DNA of 64,000 nucleotides. It comes from Paragyromitra xinjiangensis (lineage: Eukaryota > Ascomycota > Pezizomycetes > Pezizales > Discinaceae). Positions 1 to 11,620 of the stretch are shown here, one piece after another. Location of the stretch: the NCBI GenBank assembly GCA_038503065.1, contig JBCAMK010000018.1, positions 1,488,001-1,552,000 of the forward strand. Reading direction: 5' to 3'. Each line of letters begins with the position of its first letter. Position 1 is the stretch's first letter. Both the position numbers and the translations under genes were made by a program. The notes below the pieces were generated by a model, which had not been told where the DNA came from, did no database searches, and was given only the letters and a program-made list of their open reading frames with translations.

Positions 1-186
1 CTGTCTTCAGAACGGATAGATTCTGATGAGTGGTTGCGACCAAATTTTCTTTTTGATTATAGCTGGTTCATCGAGAAGGATGTCAGAGTGAATCATCTCC
101 TGATCGGGATATCAGTCAACTATGCTTTAAACGGGGCAGAAGATAACGATGATGTCCGCCAGCAAAACGAGAGAGTAAAAGAAGAC

Positions 187-270
187 TCTTTGGCGGGGAA
201 TTGAACCCCGGTCACTCGCGAACACTGAAGCAATGACAGGCGAGTATACTAACCACTATACTACCAAAGA
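187..270 (-). tRNA. tRNA-Asp (GTC) with 13-nt intron
   Basis: Read on the minus strand this folds into a complete cloverleaf. The 7-bp acceptor stem (TCTTTGG with CCAAAGA) is perfect, the T stem CGGGG/CCCCG encloses TTCAATT, and the anticodon stem CTCGC/GCGAG closes a loop that becomes CTGTCAC once an intron is removed, giving anticodon GTC (Asp). The intron is 13 nt (plus-strand 221-233) and lies between tRNA positions 37 and 38, the canonical site for nuclear tRNA introns. No CCA is encoded, as expected in eukaryotes. It delivers aspartate in cytoplasmic translation and would be transcribed by RNA polymerase III from its internal A and B boxes. Confidence 0.96.
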
Positions 271-3200
271 CGATGTCTTTTGATTGGTTGATGCAAATCT
301 GACGCCATGGGGGTGTATGCCCGATTGAAATTTTCACCTACCTTACACACGCAGATGTTGACGCTATGCTGCCAGAGGTCTTCCGAAACTCGATGAAATC
401 TGCGTGCTAAACCCCGCTCAGGCTCGTCGGTATGGCTGCCTCTTATTAACGTGATCCCGTATTATCCTACTGGATCTCTGGGGGTTGGCGGGGAGAGAAT
501 CTTTTACCCTTGTGGGTTGATTTTCTGCGAAAATAATGACGTTCTTAAAGAATAGAAAAATTTGAGTTGCTTGATTCTTTCCTACAGGTGGGGAGAAGTC
601 CCATTATTTATAGAGAAAATACCCTCCATAATCAGTGGTCGCAAGTTCCGAGGTGTGGTAGCACTCTTGTATGCACGCACGAATAGATATTTACCAATCA
701 AGTTTGGGTGTGGAACGCCCTTGTCTTATAATTCTTGGCTGGAGCCACAACAAACCCCAGGAAGAAATGTTTCTTGAATATCTCAACCCCGACACTCCTA
801 AGGTAGTGGCTAGTTGAGAAATAAATTTTATACTAGTGCTAATCCCTAAATCTGACCTCAAAAACTATGTTTGGAGTAAAACCCTCTTGCGTATATTCGG
901 TGATGAGCTTGGTATTTCTTGGAACGTTTCACCCGCACAGCCAAAAAATTGGCCCCGTACCTTACAAAAAGATACTGAGCTTAGCTACTATGATTATGGA
1001 TTTTTATCTTTCCTTGAGTGATGTGGCTAGCGCTCACCGTGGTGGTTGGAATATCGGGCGGAATATAGGTAGTGGTTCAGATCACGGCCGCACACCTAAC
1101 TGGGATTCAGAGGTGTGGACTATAGGGAAGAGGGAGGGGCAGTAAGGTGCTTGTGCACACTGATATACATGTAGCAACGGGTCCATGCGCCATGGATCAC
1201 GAACAATCGTCGCTTACATATGTACCTTGGTCACTCCCGCATCCACCTTAATGATTCAATTCACTCTCCTCGCCACCACCAAAGCCTAATGTTTCGTTTT
1301 CGTTTTCTTCACCGGAATCAAAACCCAAAATATCCTCCGCAATCTCTCTCAAACCGACTACGTTTTGCTAAAAATTCCGCGCTTCCTCTGTTTTATTCAT
1401 CAATTCCTTTACCCTCGTAATTTTCATACTCAGCCTATCCCCCCTACGTCTGGCGAGTTACCCAATAAGATCTCACAGCTGAGAAGCACTAGAGGGTTAC
1501 AACGCTGAGGGTCCGTAGTTTGACCCTTGGTTCCTATGGTTTCCGATATCATAAGTGTGAAGGCTGGACTACTTTTGTTAAAAAATCCGCCTGAACTCGT
1601 CGGCTCGGAAACGGCGGTTCGATGTCTCGGTGGAAGCAATCGCCACAGCAAAATTTACAGAGATGGAGTTATCATCTTGGCTCTAGATATGAGACCCCAA
1701 ATCGTATCGTATCGTTTATTCCTGGCATGTAGTGTTGAAGAAGCTTTCTAGTGCGTGTGTCTTTCGGGGTTAGCTTTCTGAATGGTAAATGAGGCGATAA
1801 GGCTTCCAGCTCGGCGGTCCAGTCTATAGAAACCCCAAGAGAACTAAGACCCCCAACTCCTTCCTGCCATCTCTTCACAATCTCCGTCATCGTTATCAAC
1901 CCCACCCTTCATCGACCAATGCTCACCTCTAACTAATAGTTGGGAGCTCTTTCGAAGATTCCTCGCAGACCTTCAGAAGCACCCGTGGTAGGTAGGGTCC
2001 TGGCTGCCCTCTCCTCGAACTCTCGGGTTTCCATTATGTAACGCACTAGGTCTACAGAGGGCTTGCCTTCAAGACGGATTGGACAAACTATGATTCATCT
2101 GATCATAACTATACGCTTACCTCAAGGGATCTGCGGGCAAAAAATGGAGCGGCCCCATCGGAACCTAAGATAAAACTAAGACATACCGGAAGAAGTTGGA
2201 CGATGCGGTGAACACAATGTGATAAACGACGTGCGCGTGCTACAGCGCCAGTTCTACTGTCTCTTTTACCGGAATTGACGGTCAATGCTACAAGGCCCTC
2301 CGACGATTCTACACCACATCCATAACCGTTACTTACTCCTATGGCCTCCACTCAATGGAGCAATAGTGTCAACGCTATGCCATTCATAACCCCGCAGGCC
2401 CTATTCAATATGTACTATAGCTTCAAAAGTATCACGCTGATCCCCCCTCCAGCGGCAACCGACAAATCTTCTCAGCATACTCGCACTCGAAGAAGAAAGG
2501 AAGCCAAGAAATACTCTCACCAGCGACCCTTAACACTCCGAACGCGAATACGAGCTAGGTATCGCCCTTGGCGGAATCCCTTTGATTAATTCTTGAGATT
2601 AGGAGGCCCTCATACCTCCGGATATACTAACAAGAGCTAACGTAAGAGCTTCACTAAGGTGTTTCAGAGAGTTTCATCGCTCGGTAGATCTGGAGATTCG
2701 TCCTTCCATGCGGGTTTGCACAGATATCAGCGGGTTGGATGCGAGAATGAATTATCTATCTATCTATCTACAGATATCAGCGGATTTATTCACCAAATAT
2801 CACTCGAGTTGCCACAATAGCCGAGTGAGAGGCTATGAGCAGTGAGCTCTCTTTGATCCATCCCAACTTCATTTCAAGTCCTCATCCAATCCGTTACGTT
2901 ATATTACTTTTCATTTAGCTTGAGCCATCCCTTAGCCTGGTAAAAAAAATGCTGATCCCCTGTCGCTATGGCTCAACTGAACACTGTATGATCGGCTGAA
3001 CGCTGATAATGTAAGTTCAGGTCTTAGTTGGACATGAAGAATTATACTCGAATTTTTCGTTCTCTAGTTCACTATATCATGCTTGTTGTATCTAGTTAGT
3101 AGTCTCAGTTTTGCTTGCTACATTGGGGAATGACCAATAAAAAGGCTCTGCCTAGACAAGGGGGTCAGCTTTACCTGACTAAGGGATAACCATCATCAAA

Positions 3201-4251
3201 AGTTTCCACCGTATAGATTATAAATCACGCTAACTTAGCTCAAGGGGAGCTATTCTCATCCCCAGGTTAGAGCTGATGCTCTGCCTATAACCCTACTCCC
3301 AGCGCCAACTGATTTGCGTCTGTCATCGTTAATTATGCCTACTCACCGATGGTATTTTTTCTACCGGCTAACCCGGGCATGAAGCAATGTTTGAGCTAAT
3401 CATAGGTTGATGTCTGTGCTAATTAAGGATGTGGTTCCGATGATAGAAGTGGAATGGAACAGCTGGCTGGGTTTAAGTGAGTTCAGTTTTAAGGTGGACA
3501 TAGCACGAGTGGCGAGAGGGTTTTGTGTTCTTAGCTCCAGTCAACTGATGGGCGTGGTGATATACTGTGCAGGGCTTTTCGGTGCGGCCACGTGTACCTA
3601 CTCTAAGCTCAGTCCGCCTGCAGTTACTACGCATCATAAACAAGCTGCGCGCTAGGGGCTGGGTACAAAACTAACGTGCACTACAGCTGAATAACCTTAA
3701 CACCTCAAGGTGCCCCGCATCGACAGAACCTATCACGTTGGACTCGCTTCTTTTATAAAAATAAATCATGGTAGAGGTGGATTCAAGGTTAAGTGGATCA
3801 CCCAATTATTGGAGGTATGAGTCATGACCGAAATATGATAAAAACAAAGGTTCTAGTGGGAATATAATTGACAATATGAATAGGATGAATGCCTGCGAAC
3901 GCTTTTCTTCCTACTTCTAGAGTGGCTGTCATAGATCTACTTCCACATCGTATCTTTAAGGATCCGATCCCATCGAAAACGGGCTTTCATTCATTCGTAA
4001 AAACCTGTGCTAAGGAGACATGAAGGGAGTAGCACAAAATAGGAAATAAACCAGAAAATCAGAAAGACAACATATGAGTGGGTATTATATCCCTGGCACA
4101 CAACGCATAGCATGCTAACGCGGAACCCTCCAAGCCAGATATCCCAGCCTAGTAAAACCCGCCGCCGGCACAAATTACTGTGAGCCCCCCCGCCCCCTCC
4201 AGAATGCCCAACTTTTCGTCTTATTTACTTGTAGCAAGTTAGAGGATGGCA
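271..4251. other. Gene-free stretch with a small microsatellite
   Basis: I see no supportable gene. Short open frames here have no recognisable motif, splice pattern or coding-like composition. A (CTAT)n microsatellite at 2753-2770 is bracketed by two copies of the 13-mer CAGATATCAGCGG (2721-2733 and 2771-2783). Confidence 0.6.
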
Positions 4252-6270
4252 CTATAAAGTGAAGATAACTAGAAACTCACGCTCTTGTTTATTGGTCGTA
4301 CTCGTTGACTTCTCAACTGTTGTTTCGGAGGCCGTTACAAATTCCGACTTCGTTGGTGCTCGCGGTCCGTTAAATACGAAACGTTCTTCGGCGCCGCTAG
4401 GTGAGTGTACCCTCGGCGAAGCGAAAATCGGATGCTGCATATTCGCCGCTGGAGCTTGGGGCGCCATCTCTTCGATCTCTTCGTTTATGCTTACACCTGG
4501 TTTTTCCTCACCTGTAGCCGGCTTTTGCTCATCGCCGAGTTGAACTGGGAAAGCTTCTTTGATATACGGCATTCCTCTTCCGCTATTAACCCAGTCACCT
4601 CGATAGCCACATACTTGTTCGTCTATAAACTTATACATTTGGATAGGTTGGAATGCCGCTGCGTGGGAAGCAGATCTTAACATACGGATAGTGAAGGGTT
4701 TGCTGTTGTCGAGGGCGACTTGGACTATCCAGAGGATAACAAAAACTACTGGAACGGCGATCAGAGTATTGAATGACAGCGATTGAACCTCACCGCTAGT
4801 GAGCACAAAGTCGCCGGTACCGGGTTTTGGAACGCCGAAGTCGTCGAGAGCTGCGTTTTGAAGATTGTACTTGTTTGTTATCATGGCGGTATCTCGCAAA
4901 ACATTTTGTGTTGTGACATATGATGCGAGGATTAGGCGGGCGAAGTCGTCAGTGTAAGTGGCTGTGGCTGCATCAACGGTCCCATCCAGGCCAGTTGTTG
5001 AAGAAACAAGAATTGAATTTCCCAGACCAGACGCAACGTCAACTATCATAGGATAGGCTAGGCGGTTCTGGAGGATATCTTCTCCAATAATGGGGGGAAG
5101 GTTTAGCCCTGGAAGGTTATCCAAATCTTCGACATCCTTGGCGGTATATCTTCCATAGGACCAAGTATTTTTCTCCCAGCATGAGAGTACTGGTCGCCGA
5201 TTATCTATAACCAACCTACCGGAGTAGGCGTCGCTTACTGTGGTATACCATGGATCATATCCTATGGAGGCGCTCATACGGCCGACTGTCTCAGGAATAA
5301 TGGCATATGAGAAGTTTGACGTGACTGTGGTATCACCTAGGATAATCTTTCCGCCGGTAGGCTTATTAACGTCTATCCTGGTCATGGATACGGGGCTGCC
5401 GTAGGCATTATAAACATCGGCTGTATTATTGGAGGCGCTCGCGTTGAACCAGCCGTATTCGAGGGTACAAGCCCCTTCGACCGTAAGAACGAAATTTTCA
5501 GAATTTCTGTGTTGTAGGCCAAGGTCTACACCTGTTACGTTATAGTCATACGTGATCCGCCCTAATATCTCACCACCAGACCCGGTCTGGTTTCCCGCCT
5601 CAGGAACAATATGGACGTTTTTTGAGAGTTTATCTTTTGCAAACTCAACAATCCCCATAGCTCTCTGGATCGCTGGTGCTAGAGTTTGCTGATTTCTGGC
5701 GATCTGAGATAGATTATTGTAATCAACAGTCGCGTAGAAAACACTCGCAGGGTTAACTGGGGCGAAGGCACCTGTTTCGAGAAACGTCGGCGGAATTAAC
5801 AAACCGGCAGCAGTAGTGCCCAAAGATACCAGAAAGGCAGCGATCATTATGGCAACATCGTAGGAGCCCGCTCGGAGGTCCCGGGTTTGGACTCTGAAGC
5901 ACGCGTTGATGGCATGAGCGCAGAGCTTCGTGATAGCAGTCCATGGGTCGGAGGCATTCCACATCATGACGAGGGCGATATGTCTGTTAGTTTCTCGTTT
6001 ACGGGTCTTGAGCGCTTCTTCCTGTTCAGTGATGATCCGTTCTTCATCATGAGGTGTATCTTCCAGGGGGTAATAAGTGAGAGCGAACAAGACAACAAAC
6101 TGCCAGACAAACCCGCAAATTCCGGCAATGATAAACGCGAAAGCGGCGTTTAAGTACTGATATTGCGTTTTAGTCACTGATATGCCTCGGATGCCGCCCC
6201 CTTCAGAAGGAATTATAAAGAGGGTCCTTGTTAGGTAGGTATCGGAGAGTGGATTGTTGAAGCCATCCAT
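4252..6270 (-). CDS. Large orphan membrane glycoprotein, three predicted TM helices
   Basis: Single open frame of 672 codons. Hydrophobic segments lie at about residues 42-66, 138-160 and 497-520. Between the second and third is a domain of about 335 residues with six N-glycosylation sequons (NLS, NQT, NVT, NAS, NNT, NFS), as expected of a region facing the ER lumen or cell exterior. Residues 70-135 are charged and would be cytoplasmic. The C-terminal tail of about 150 residues is rich in Pro, Glu, Ser and Thr. This layout recalls uncharacterised ascomycete plasma-membrane proteins, but I recognise no named family. The first ATG follows a stop-rich leader. A GTGAGT donor lies about nine codons before the stop, and splicing to the AG after CTAACTTGCTAC would replace the last few residues. 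The gene is isolated, with no neighbour within 8 kb on its left-hand (upstream) side except mobile DNA. Confidence 0.8.
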   Translation of the reverse strand: MDGFNNPLSDTYLTRTLFIIPSEGGGIRGISVTKTQYQYLNAAFAFIIAGICGFVWQFVVLFALTYYPLEDTPHDEERIITEQEEALKTRKRETNRHIALVMMWNASDPWTAITKLCAHAINACFRVQTRDLRAGSYDVAIMIAAFLVSLGTTAAGLLIPPTFLETGAFAPVNPASVFYATVDYNNLSQIARNQQTLAPAIQRAMGIVEFAKDKLSKNVHIVPEAGNQTGSGGEILGRITYDYNVTGVDLGLQHRNSENFVLTVEGACTLEYGWFNASASNNTADVYNAYGSPVSMTRIDVNKPTGGKIILGDTTVTSNFSYAIIPETVGRMSASIGYDPWYTTVSDAYSGRLVIDNRRPVLSCWEKNTWSYGRYTAKDVEDLDNLPGLNLPPIIGEDILQNRLAYPMIVDVASGLGNSILVSSTTGLDGTVDAATATYTDDFARLILASYVTTQNVLRDTAMITNKYNLQNAALDDFGVPKPGTGDFVLTSGEVQSLSFNTLIAVPVVFVILWIVQVALDNSKPFTIRMLRSASHAAAFQPIQMYKFIDEQVCGYRGDWVNSGRGMPYIKEAFPVQLGDEQKPATGEEKPGVSINEEIEEMAPQAPAANMQHPIFASPRVHSPSGAEERFVFNGPRAPTKSEFVTASETTVEKSTSTTNKQEREFLVIFTL

Positions 6271-8681
6271 GGCTGCTGAGCGTGAAATAGGCTACGTAGG
6301 CGGGCAAGGTTACCTCAGCTTCATCGGTAATGAATCGTTGAAAACGGGGAGCCAGAATTAGACGCGATCATTCTTACTTACCTAGAGATGCTTGAAGGTG
6401 CTTGTGAATAAGAGATGTATTGATCTGTTGGTCGGCCAAAAGCGAAAGGCAGCTGGATAAATTATAGGTCGGGCGTCGATCAGCTCTTCAAGCAAAATAA
6501 TCGGTAGGATAGTGAAAAGCTGGTTCGCAACGGATTCAGACAAAGTGGAAGACTATTTGGTGTTTATATCGTTCTTAATATTTTAATACTCCACACCGCC
6601 TTTAACCATAATAGATATGAAGAGACAGGGAGAATGACTAATGCCACGGCTTCTGGGCTACTTACCTCTAGCAGGAGAGAAATCCAATCCAATCCATTGA
6701 TTTGAATACTCATTTGATCAATTGAGGCTTCACGGTAAAGCGCAAGCTAGAAGCCAGTCGATATCCTAAACAAAACGCCACCATAACTAGATGATCTACT
6801 AACACATATCTATTCCTACGGTAAAAGTGCCAGCAAAAGGAAGCAATCGGCAGAAGAGGGGTTTGGGAAAAATAAAGCATCAGCAAATAACTAACAGGCT
6901 CTCTATCGAGGGCATTGGTTCCGGACATTGCCTAGATTTTTTACCAGTGTCTAGCACATGAGAGGGCGAATACACTGCGCACGGAGCTTTGAGTCTCGAT
7001 GAACTATATCATAATCACATGTCTAATGAGGTGTGCTAGGGCTCGATCGCAATGGATCTATCATCCCAATGCCAGCGCACACGATGACAGCTATGGTATA
7101 TGCCCGTTTGTATTCGTCAAGTGCCCAGTTTTGGTAACTCCAGTGATGGCTGAGCATACAACACAATGCCTCATAACTTGTGGTCAAGATCGAGAAGTTT
7201 TAACCTTTATCAAATAGCTAGATCGTGAGGTCCAAATATCAATCCAATGATTCTAGCAATCTAATAATGCTTTCGGAGCTGGGCGCCTAGGAACCCGCCG
7301 ATATGAGATCCAGGTATTCCGTACAAACTCGGTCATAACGAGTAGCCTAGACTAAGACTGCATGATAGGATAAACATCTCAATTTTTGCGATCGACTTTA
7401 GGCTCAGTTACAACCGCTAAACAAGTAACCCAGATCCTTTCTTAGCTAGTTGGAGTGTGGATATACCCTGTAGTCTCTCAGTCCAGTCCAGTTCGCTATG
7501 ACCGAGTTTTTATGATTTGCTAAAACCCTTGATTTTATCCCTTGAAGTGCCGGCCCTCTTTGGAACATTAATGAAACCATCACAGGATGGAAAGCTCCCG
7601 CAGCTAGGCAGATTTCACATATCGACATGTGTTCGGGTGCCTTGTGACTTTATCATTAAATCCTATCGTTTGCCACTCTTTTCTCGCGCCCTGTCTGTGA
7701 CAGGCCCTACAGCCAGATGAAAAAATTCTATCAAATCTCGAGCAGCTGATAGCTGATAGCTGCACAGCTCCTCCATTCTTAGAAAAACAAAGGTTCAGCT
7801 GTGCAAATGATGGGGCCGCATTGGCCCTGGTTCATTCACAGTTTCCGATAACATTAAACACCAAGGCTCTGCTTAAGACTTCTCCGCCGGGGGAGACTCA
7901 AGTTTCCCAACCTGCCTTGGCGAGATACAAGAAGTGCAGAGTGACCATATTAGCGTTTTGGAGCGGTCGCAGGCATCGCGTTGATAAAGTGCACTAATCC
8001 GGTACGGGTAGTCTACATGGGCACAAATTCAGCTGCATTGTATCGACACATTCCCCAAGGTATCTTGAGAAGAAATTAAGGAATATTTCGGGTCAGTGAT
8101 CATCGGGGAGGCCCACGCAGAAACGTAATATAAAATCAGATATGGTGTAATATTTCTTTGCCCGCCTATCTAATTAGTAAACGGGATTGGGTTTTTCGTA
8201 AAAGGAGTTTCAGGTGGTGGGTGTGGCATGCGCATTGCCTGAGACAGGTTTGCCAATAGACGATATCTTCCATAGTCTAATTAATGCAGCTGGGTTAAGA
8301 TGCAGGGGGCGTTCACCAAAAGAAAGTTGCGGCGCTATTTGCATGAACGTCACTTTTCGGCCTTTCAACTTGCCAGGGGATTGTAGGTCAATAGTGCACG
8401 TGGTGGATAAAAGAGATGACCGAGATCACTAAGGATTGCGGTACGATAAATAAGCTTTTTTGGCCACAAGTCCTTGATTAGTGCCACATATGCATATGCA
8501 TCATTTAACTATTAATGCTATGTTTTTTTTGGACTACTAGAGATTATAGGTTTCTACTATAGTCCCATTTTATAGGCTGCAAGGAGAAAATAAGATGAAA
8601 CCATTACTACAATAATATCTCAGCCGCGCGTAGTGCCGCACAATTCCCAAGAAATTTTTCTTTGGATATCAGCAATCCTTA
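6271..8681. other. Gene-free stretch
   Basis: Upstream side of the membrane glycoprotein gene. I find no convincing exon or RNA gene. A short repeat of the GCTGATA unit occurs near 7745. Confidence 0.55.
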
Positions 8682-9132
8682 TTGTCCATGTGCAAAAGTT
8701 CGCGCATTTTTGAGTTAGCAACCGAATGGAACTCCAAATTGAAAGTCCACCAATTCTGGTGGGAAAAAATCGAAAAAAAATCTCCATGCTTTGTTGATTC
8801 TAGTCACACTCTTGAAACTACTAGAAACCCTTTTTAGATGGCACAGATGGGAGGAATGTGTAGTTAAAAGTTTAGATTCTTGTGGTGTGCATGGTTGCAA
8901 CCAAGCTTGAGCTTTCGCGGTCTGTGCGCAGGGGTTTCCAGGGCCTTCCCACAGCCTTCCATGACTCTAGGAAAATTTAATTGCATTTATGAGATGTAAG
9001 TTTAAGCTAATAAGTTTAGAGGTAATTTTTAGTAATTTTTTCAATTTTTTCCCTCTAAAATTGGTGGACTCTCAATTTGGAGTTCTATTTGGTTGCTAAC
9101 TCAAAAACACGCGAACTTTTGCTCATAGACAA
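8682..9132. mobile_element. 451-bp MITE with Tc1/mariner-type ends matching the 34.7-kb transposon
   Basis: Both ends carry an imperfect inverted repeat of roughly 75-85 bp that begins TTGTCCATGTGC on the left and, in reverse complement, TTGTCTATGAGC on the right. TA dinucleotides flank both ends (8680-8681 and 9133-9134), consistent with the TA target duplication of Tc1/mariner elements. The repeat shares the core GAGTTAGCAACC and the pattern TTGTYCATG..CAAAAGT..GCG with the 58-bp repeat of the element at 34707-37897 (AAGTTAGCAACC there). There is no coding capacity. I infer a non-autonomous relative mobilised by that transposase family. Confidence 0.88.
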
Positions 9133-11134
9133 TAAACAACGTCCCCCAACAACTACAATGGGGTGTAGTGGTCTCCTCGTATATAATAATACCGCCACCA
9201 TCGAGAGCACAGGTACGATAGACCGAGTTTAGTATTTTTCACAAGGAATTAACAAATTTTATCCGTTGCCACCGGAATAAATCGCGAGAGATGATATGGT
9301 ACTTTGTTACTCGAAAGACATCGAATATCGATATCACGACGGGCCACCACTAGGGACGAACTTACTTGCATCAGACTGAATTCAAGTCGCAAGAAGTTTA
9401 AGTGAATCCGATACCTGTTCCAAACATGGAATATCAGAAAATATGGATAGTCTTTCATCTCTCAGGCGAGTTTAGCGTAATTTATGACTTAGTGAATGGT
9501 GACAGTCTACGGGAGGTGAGCCGATAGGAGACGCAGTAGCTGTGCTGAATTGCCAGACCTTGGTTACTGTTGGAGTATACTGTACTATCTGATCAGTGTG
9601 TTCCCTTCGACTAAGGTAATAAGGTATCCCTCAGTACATGCACCAATTCTTGTTTCAAATGCGATCGGCCTATCAATTCTGCATGTGTTCCATACTCCCA
9701 AATTTCTGCCGCAAAACTTGGCAGAAATAATACCCGGCATCCAAAATGCTTGGTTTTACCATCCTATGGGGGACTCAACATTGAAATTAGCAAATACGTG
9801 TCAAAAACTAAAGCTAGACAGTGCTTCTAAAAGCACATAGGCCCCAGAAAAAGAAATTAGGAAGACAATATCCGGCAATGCAAACTCGGTGGCCACTACA
9901 CCAATAACACCTCATCTATACTCACACCAATAAGTCACTGATCGGAATTTAGGACTGTGCAATCCGAAAATGTTATTGGCGTTAACCTAGCATCTTAGCC
10001 TTATTCTTTCTATAGTTTTATAACGCTTGCGTGAATAATCAATATTCCTAGGGTTGATCGAGGGTGTGGGTTGTGCATGGTTTATCATAGAGGAATTTCA
10101 TTAAAAGTTAATGTTGAATAGCAAATTGAAGATAATTGACACGCAGATATAAACCAAATGCGGCCAACTCTAGTGTGAGCTGTATTTCGTCCATCCTTAT
10201 CTGCATTAAGGTGTTGGTGGCCAATTTTCACTTGCATGATAAAATCATCCACGTCCACCATAGAAGTACAGCCGCCTTGAAAGTCTTCACACCCCTCCAT
10301 ATGCATCACCACCAAGCTTGGTCGCCGGCGGTTTGGGCTGTAATTCCTGCAAAAGACCATATAAAGTGGTAAGATTTCATTTAGTGTCATTATTTGCATC
10401 TATGTTCTCTTTCTACTTGCTATTCCTCAGCTTGTTTCAGAATCACTTCATTGTACTCGTATTTGAACGACGTTTCCGACCTGGCCTAAGTCCGCATGAA
10501 AGTGCATACCAGTAAAATAGGGAGAATAGCAGGCGAGAAGTGAAATTGGGTCAACTGAGTAACCAATTTCGGCTAGTATGTAGGTGTATTCACAACTAGT
10601 CTCAAGGCTCAGAACTACGGCTGGAGGCTCAATTACTTGACCCTGCCCTAGATCCAACCCGACCTGACCTCAGAACCTGAGACTTTGCTGCTCTGTTGGC
10701 TAGAATTCTGTCGACGCGCTTTTCACCGCAGTCCACAGTCACTTTATGCTCCCTCAGCTGGTTGAATCTCGCTGCTCGCTACCCGCTACTACTCTACTGG
10801 TACGCACCTTCATACGGACCCAGTTCGGAAACGTTATTCATTTACGAGCAGTGGTCTTCTTAGTTTTTGGGGTACGAAGGCTTTTGGAACGCGGCTGTAC
10901 ACATGAGACATGCACAGGATTGTCTCAGGATGCTCATGAGACTTTGAAGGCCTAACCATAACCAGCGTTCATTCGCTCTAAATGGGGTATCGCGATTCTA
11001 AATCCCGGCGTTTTTTTTGCTGGGGAAATAGCGGATAACACTTTCAGACTCGGCGAAAAGTTCATGGTAGGTAGTTTTAATAATCGGTAAAAGACTATAA
11101 TGCCACGGAAAATCCCTGTATATACTAGTCAAAA
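9133..11134. other. Gene-free stretch
   Basis: AT-rich sequence with short open frames on both strands, none with recognisable domains. No repeat structure was noticed. Confidence 0.5.
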
Positions 11135-11620
11135 AGTATCGAGCGAGCCGAAACCCTAACCCACGCTGGGCGTGTAGGCCATCCATACCCCAAAAAATTT
11201 GTGGCTTATTTTTGAGACAGCTACCGTATTTACTGGGTTATAAGCAACTCCCATTTGAGGGTCAAAATAGAGTTCGAGACAAAGTCCGTGCCTGGTTGAT
11301 GTAAAAGCACAGGCTTTTCCGCTAATTCTTGCCCAAAATGAACTCCTTGAGCCCGAGGGAGGGTCTGTGAACTTCTGATTTCGGCTCTGATATCCATTTG
11401 AACATGCTCCCGGGCCCCCGAGGAAAGGTGGCTGAAACAAAACCTTATTTGGACTCTAAAATCCGAGTTGCTTATAACCCAGCAAATACGGTAAGTATTT
11501 ATTTAACCTCTTATATTTGATTTGCAACTATTTTGAAGCTGTTTGGGCCACAATTGCTGAAGTTAGATGCATCTATCACTGCTCTTTGTATGGGTTAGGG
11601 TTTTTGGCTCGCTCGATACT
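11135..11620. mobile_element. Inverted-repeat element (MITE-like) split by a second MITE
   Basis: The left end AGTATCGAGCGAGCC (11135-11149) is repeated exactly in reverse complement at 11606-11620. The similarity continues inward through an AAACCCTAACCCA motif, giving inverted repeats of about 30 bp. Without the inner element (11224-11491 plus one TA) it would be about 216 bp. There is no coding capacity. Target duplication is unclear: an AAA-like sequence lies at both sides, so the superfamily is not assigned. Confidence 0.75.
11224..11491. mobile_element. 268-bp MITE, TA target, CCGTATTT ends, nested insertion
   Basis: The ends are CCGTATTTACTGGG and its near-perfect reverse complement; the inverted repeat is about 27 bp with one mismatch and includes GGGTTATAAGCAACTC. 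A TA flanks each end (11222-11223 and 11492-11493). It sits inside another inverted-repeat element, so it is the younger insertion. There is no open frame of note. TA target choice points to a Tc1/mariner-type transposase acting in trans. Confidence 0.88.

Noticed and set aside
3230..3300. tRNA-like hairpins (AGCTCAAGGGGAGCT, GGTTAGAGC)
   Set aside because: Stems do not assemble into a cloverleaf and no B box is present.
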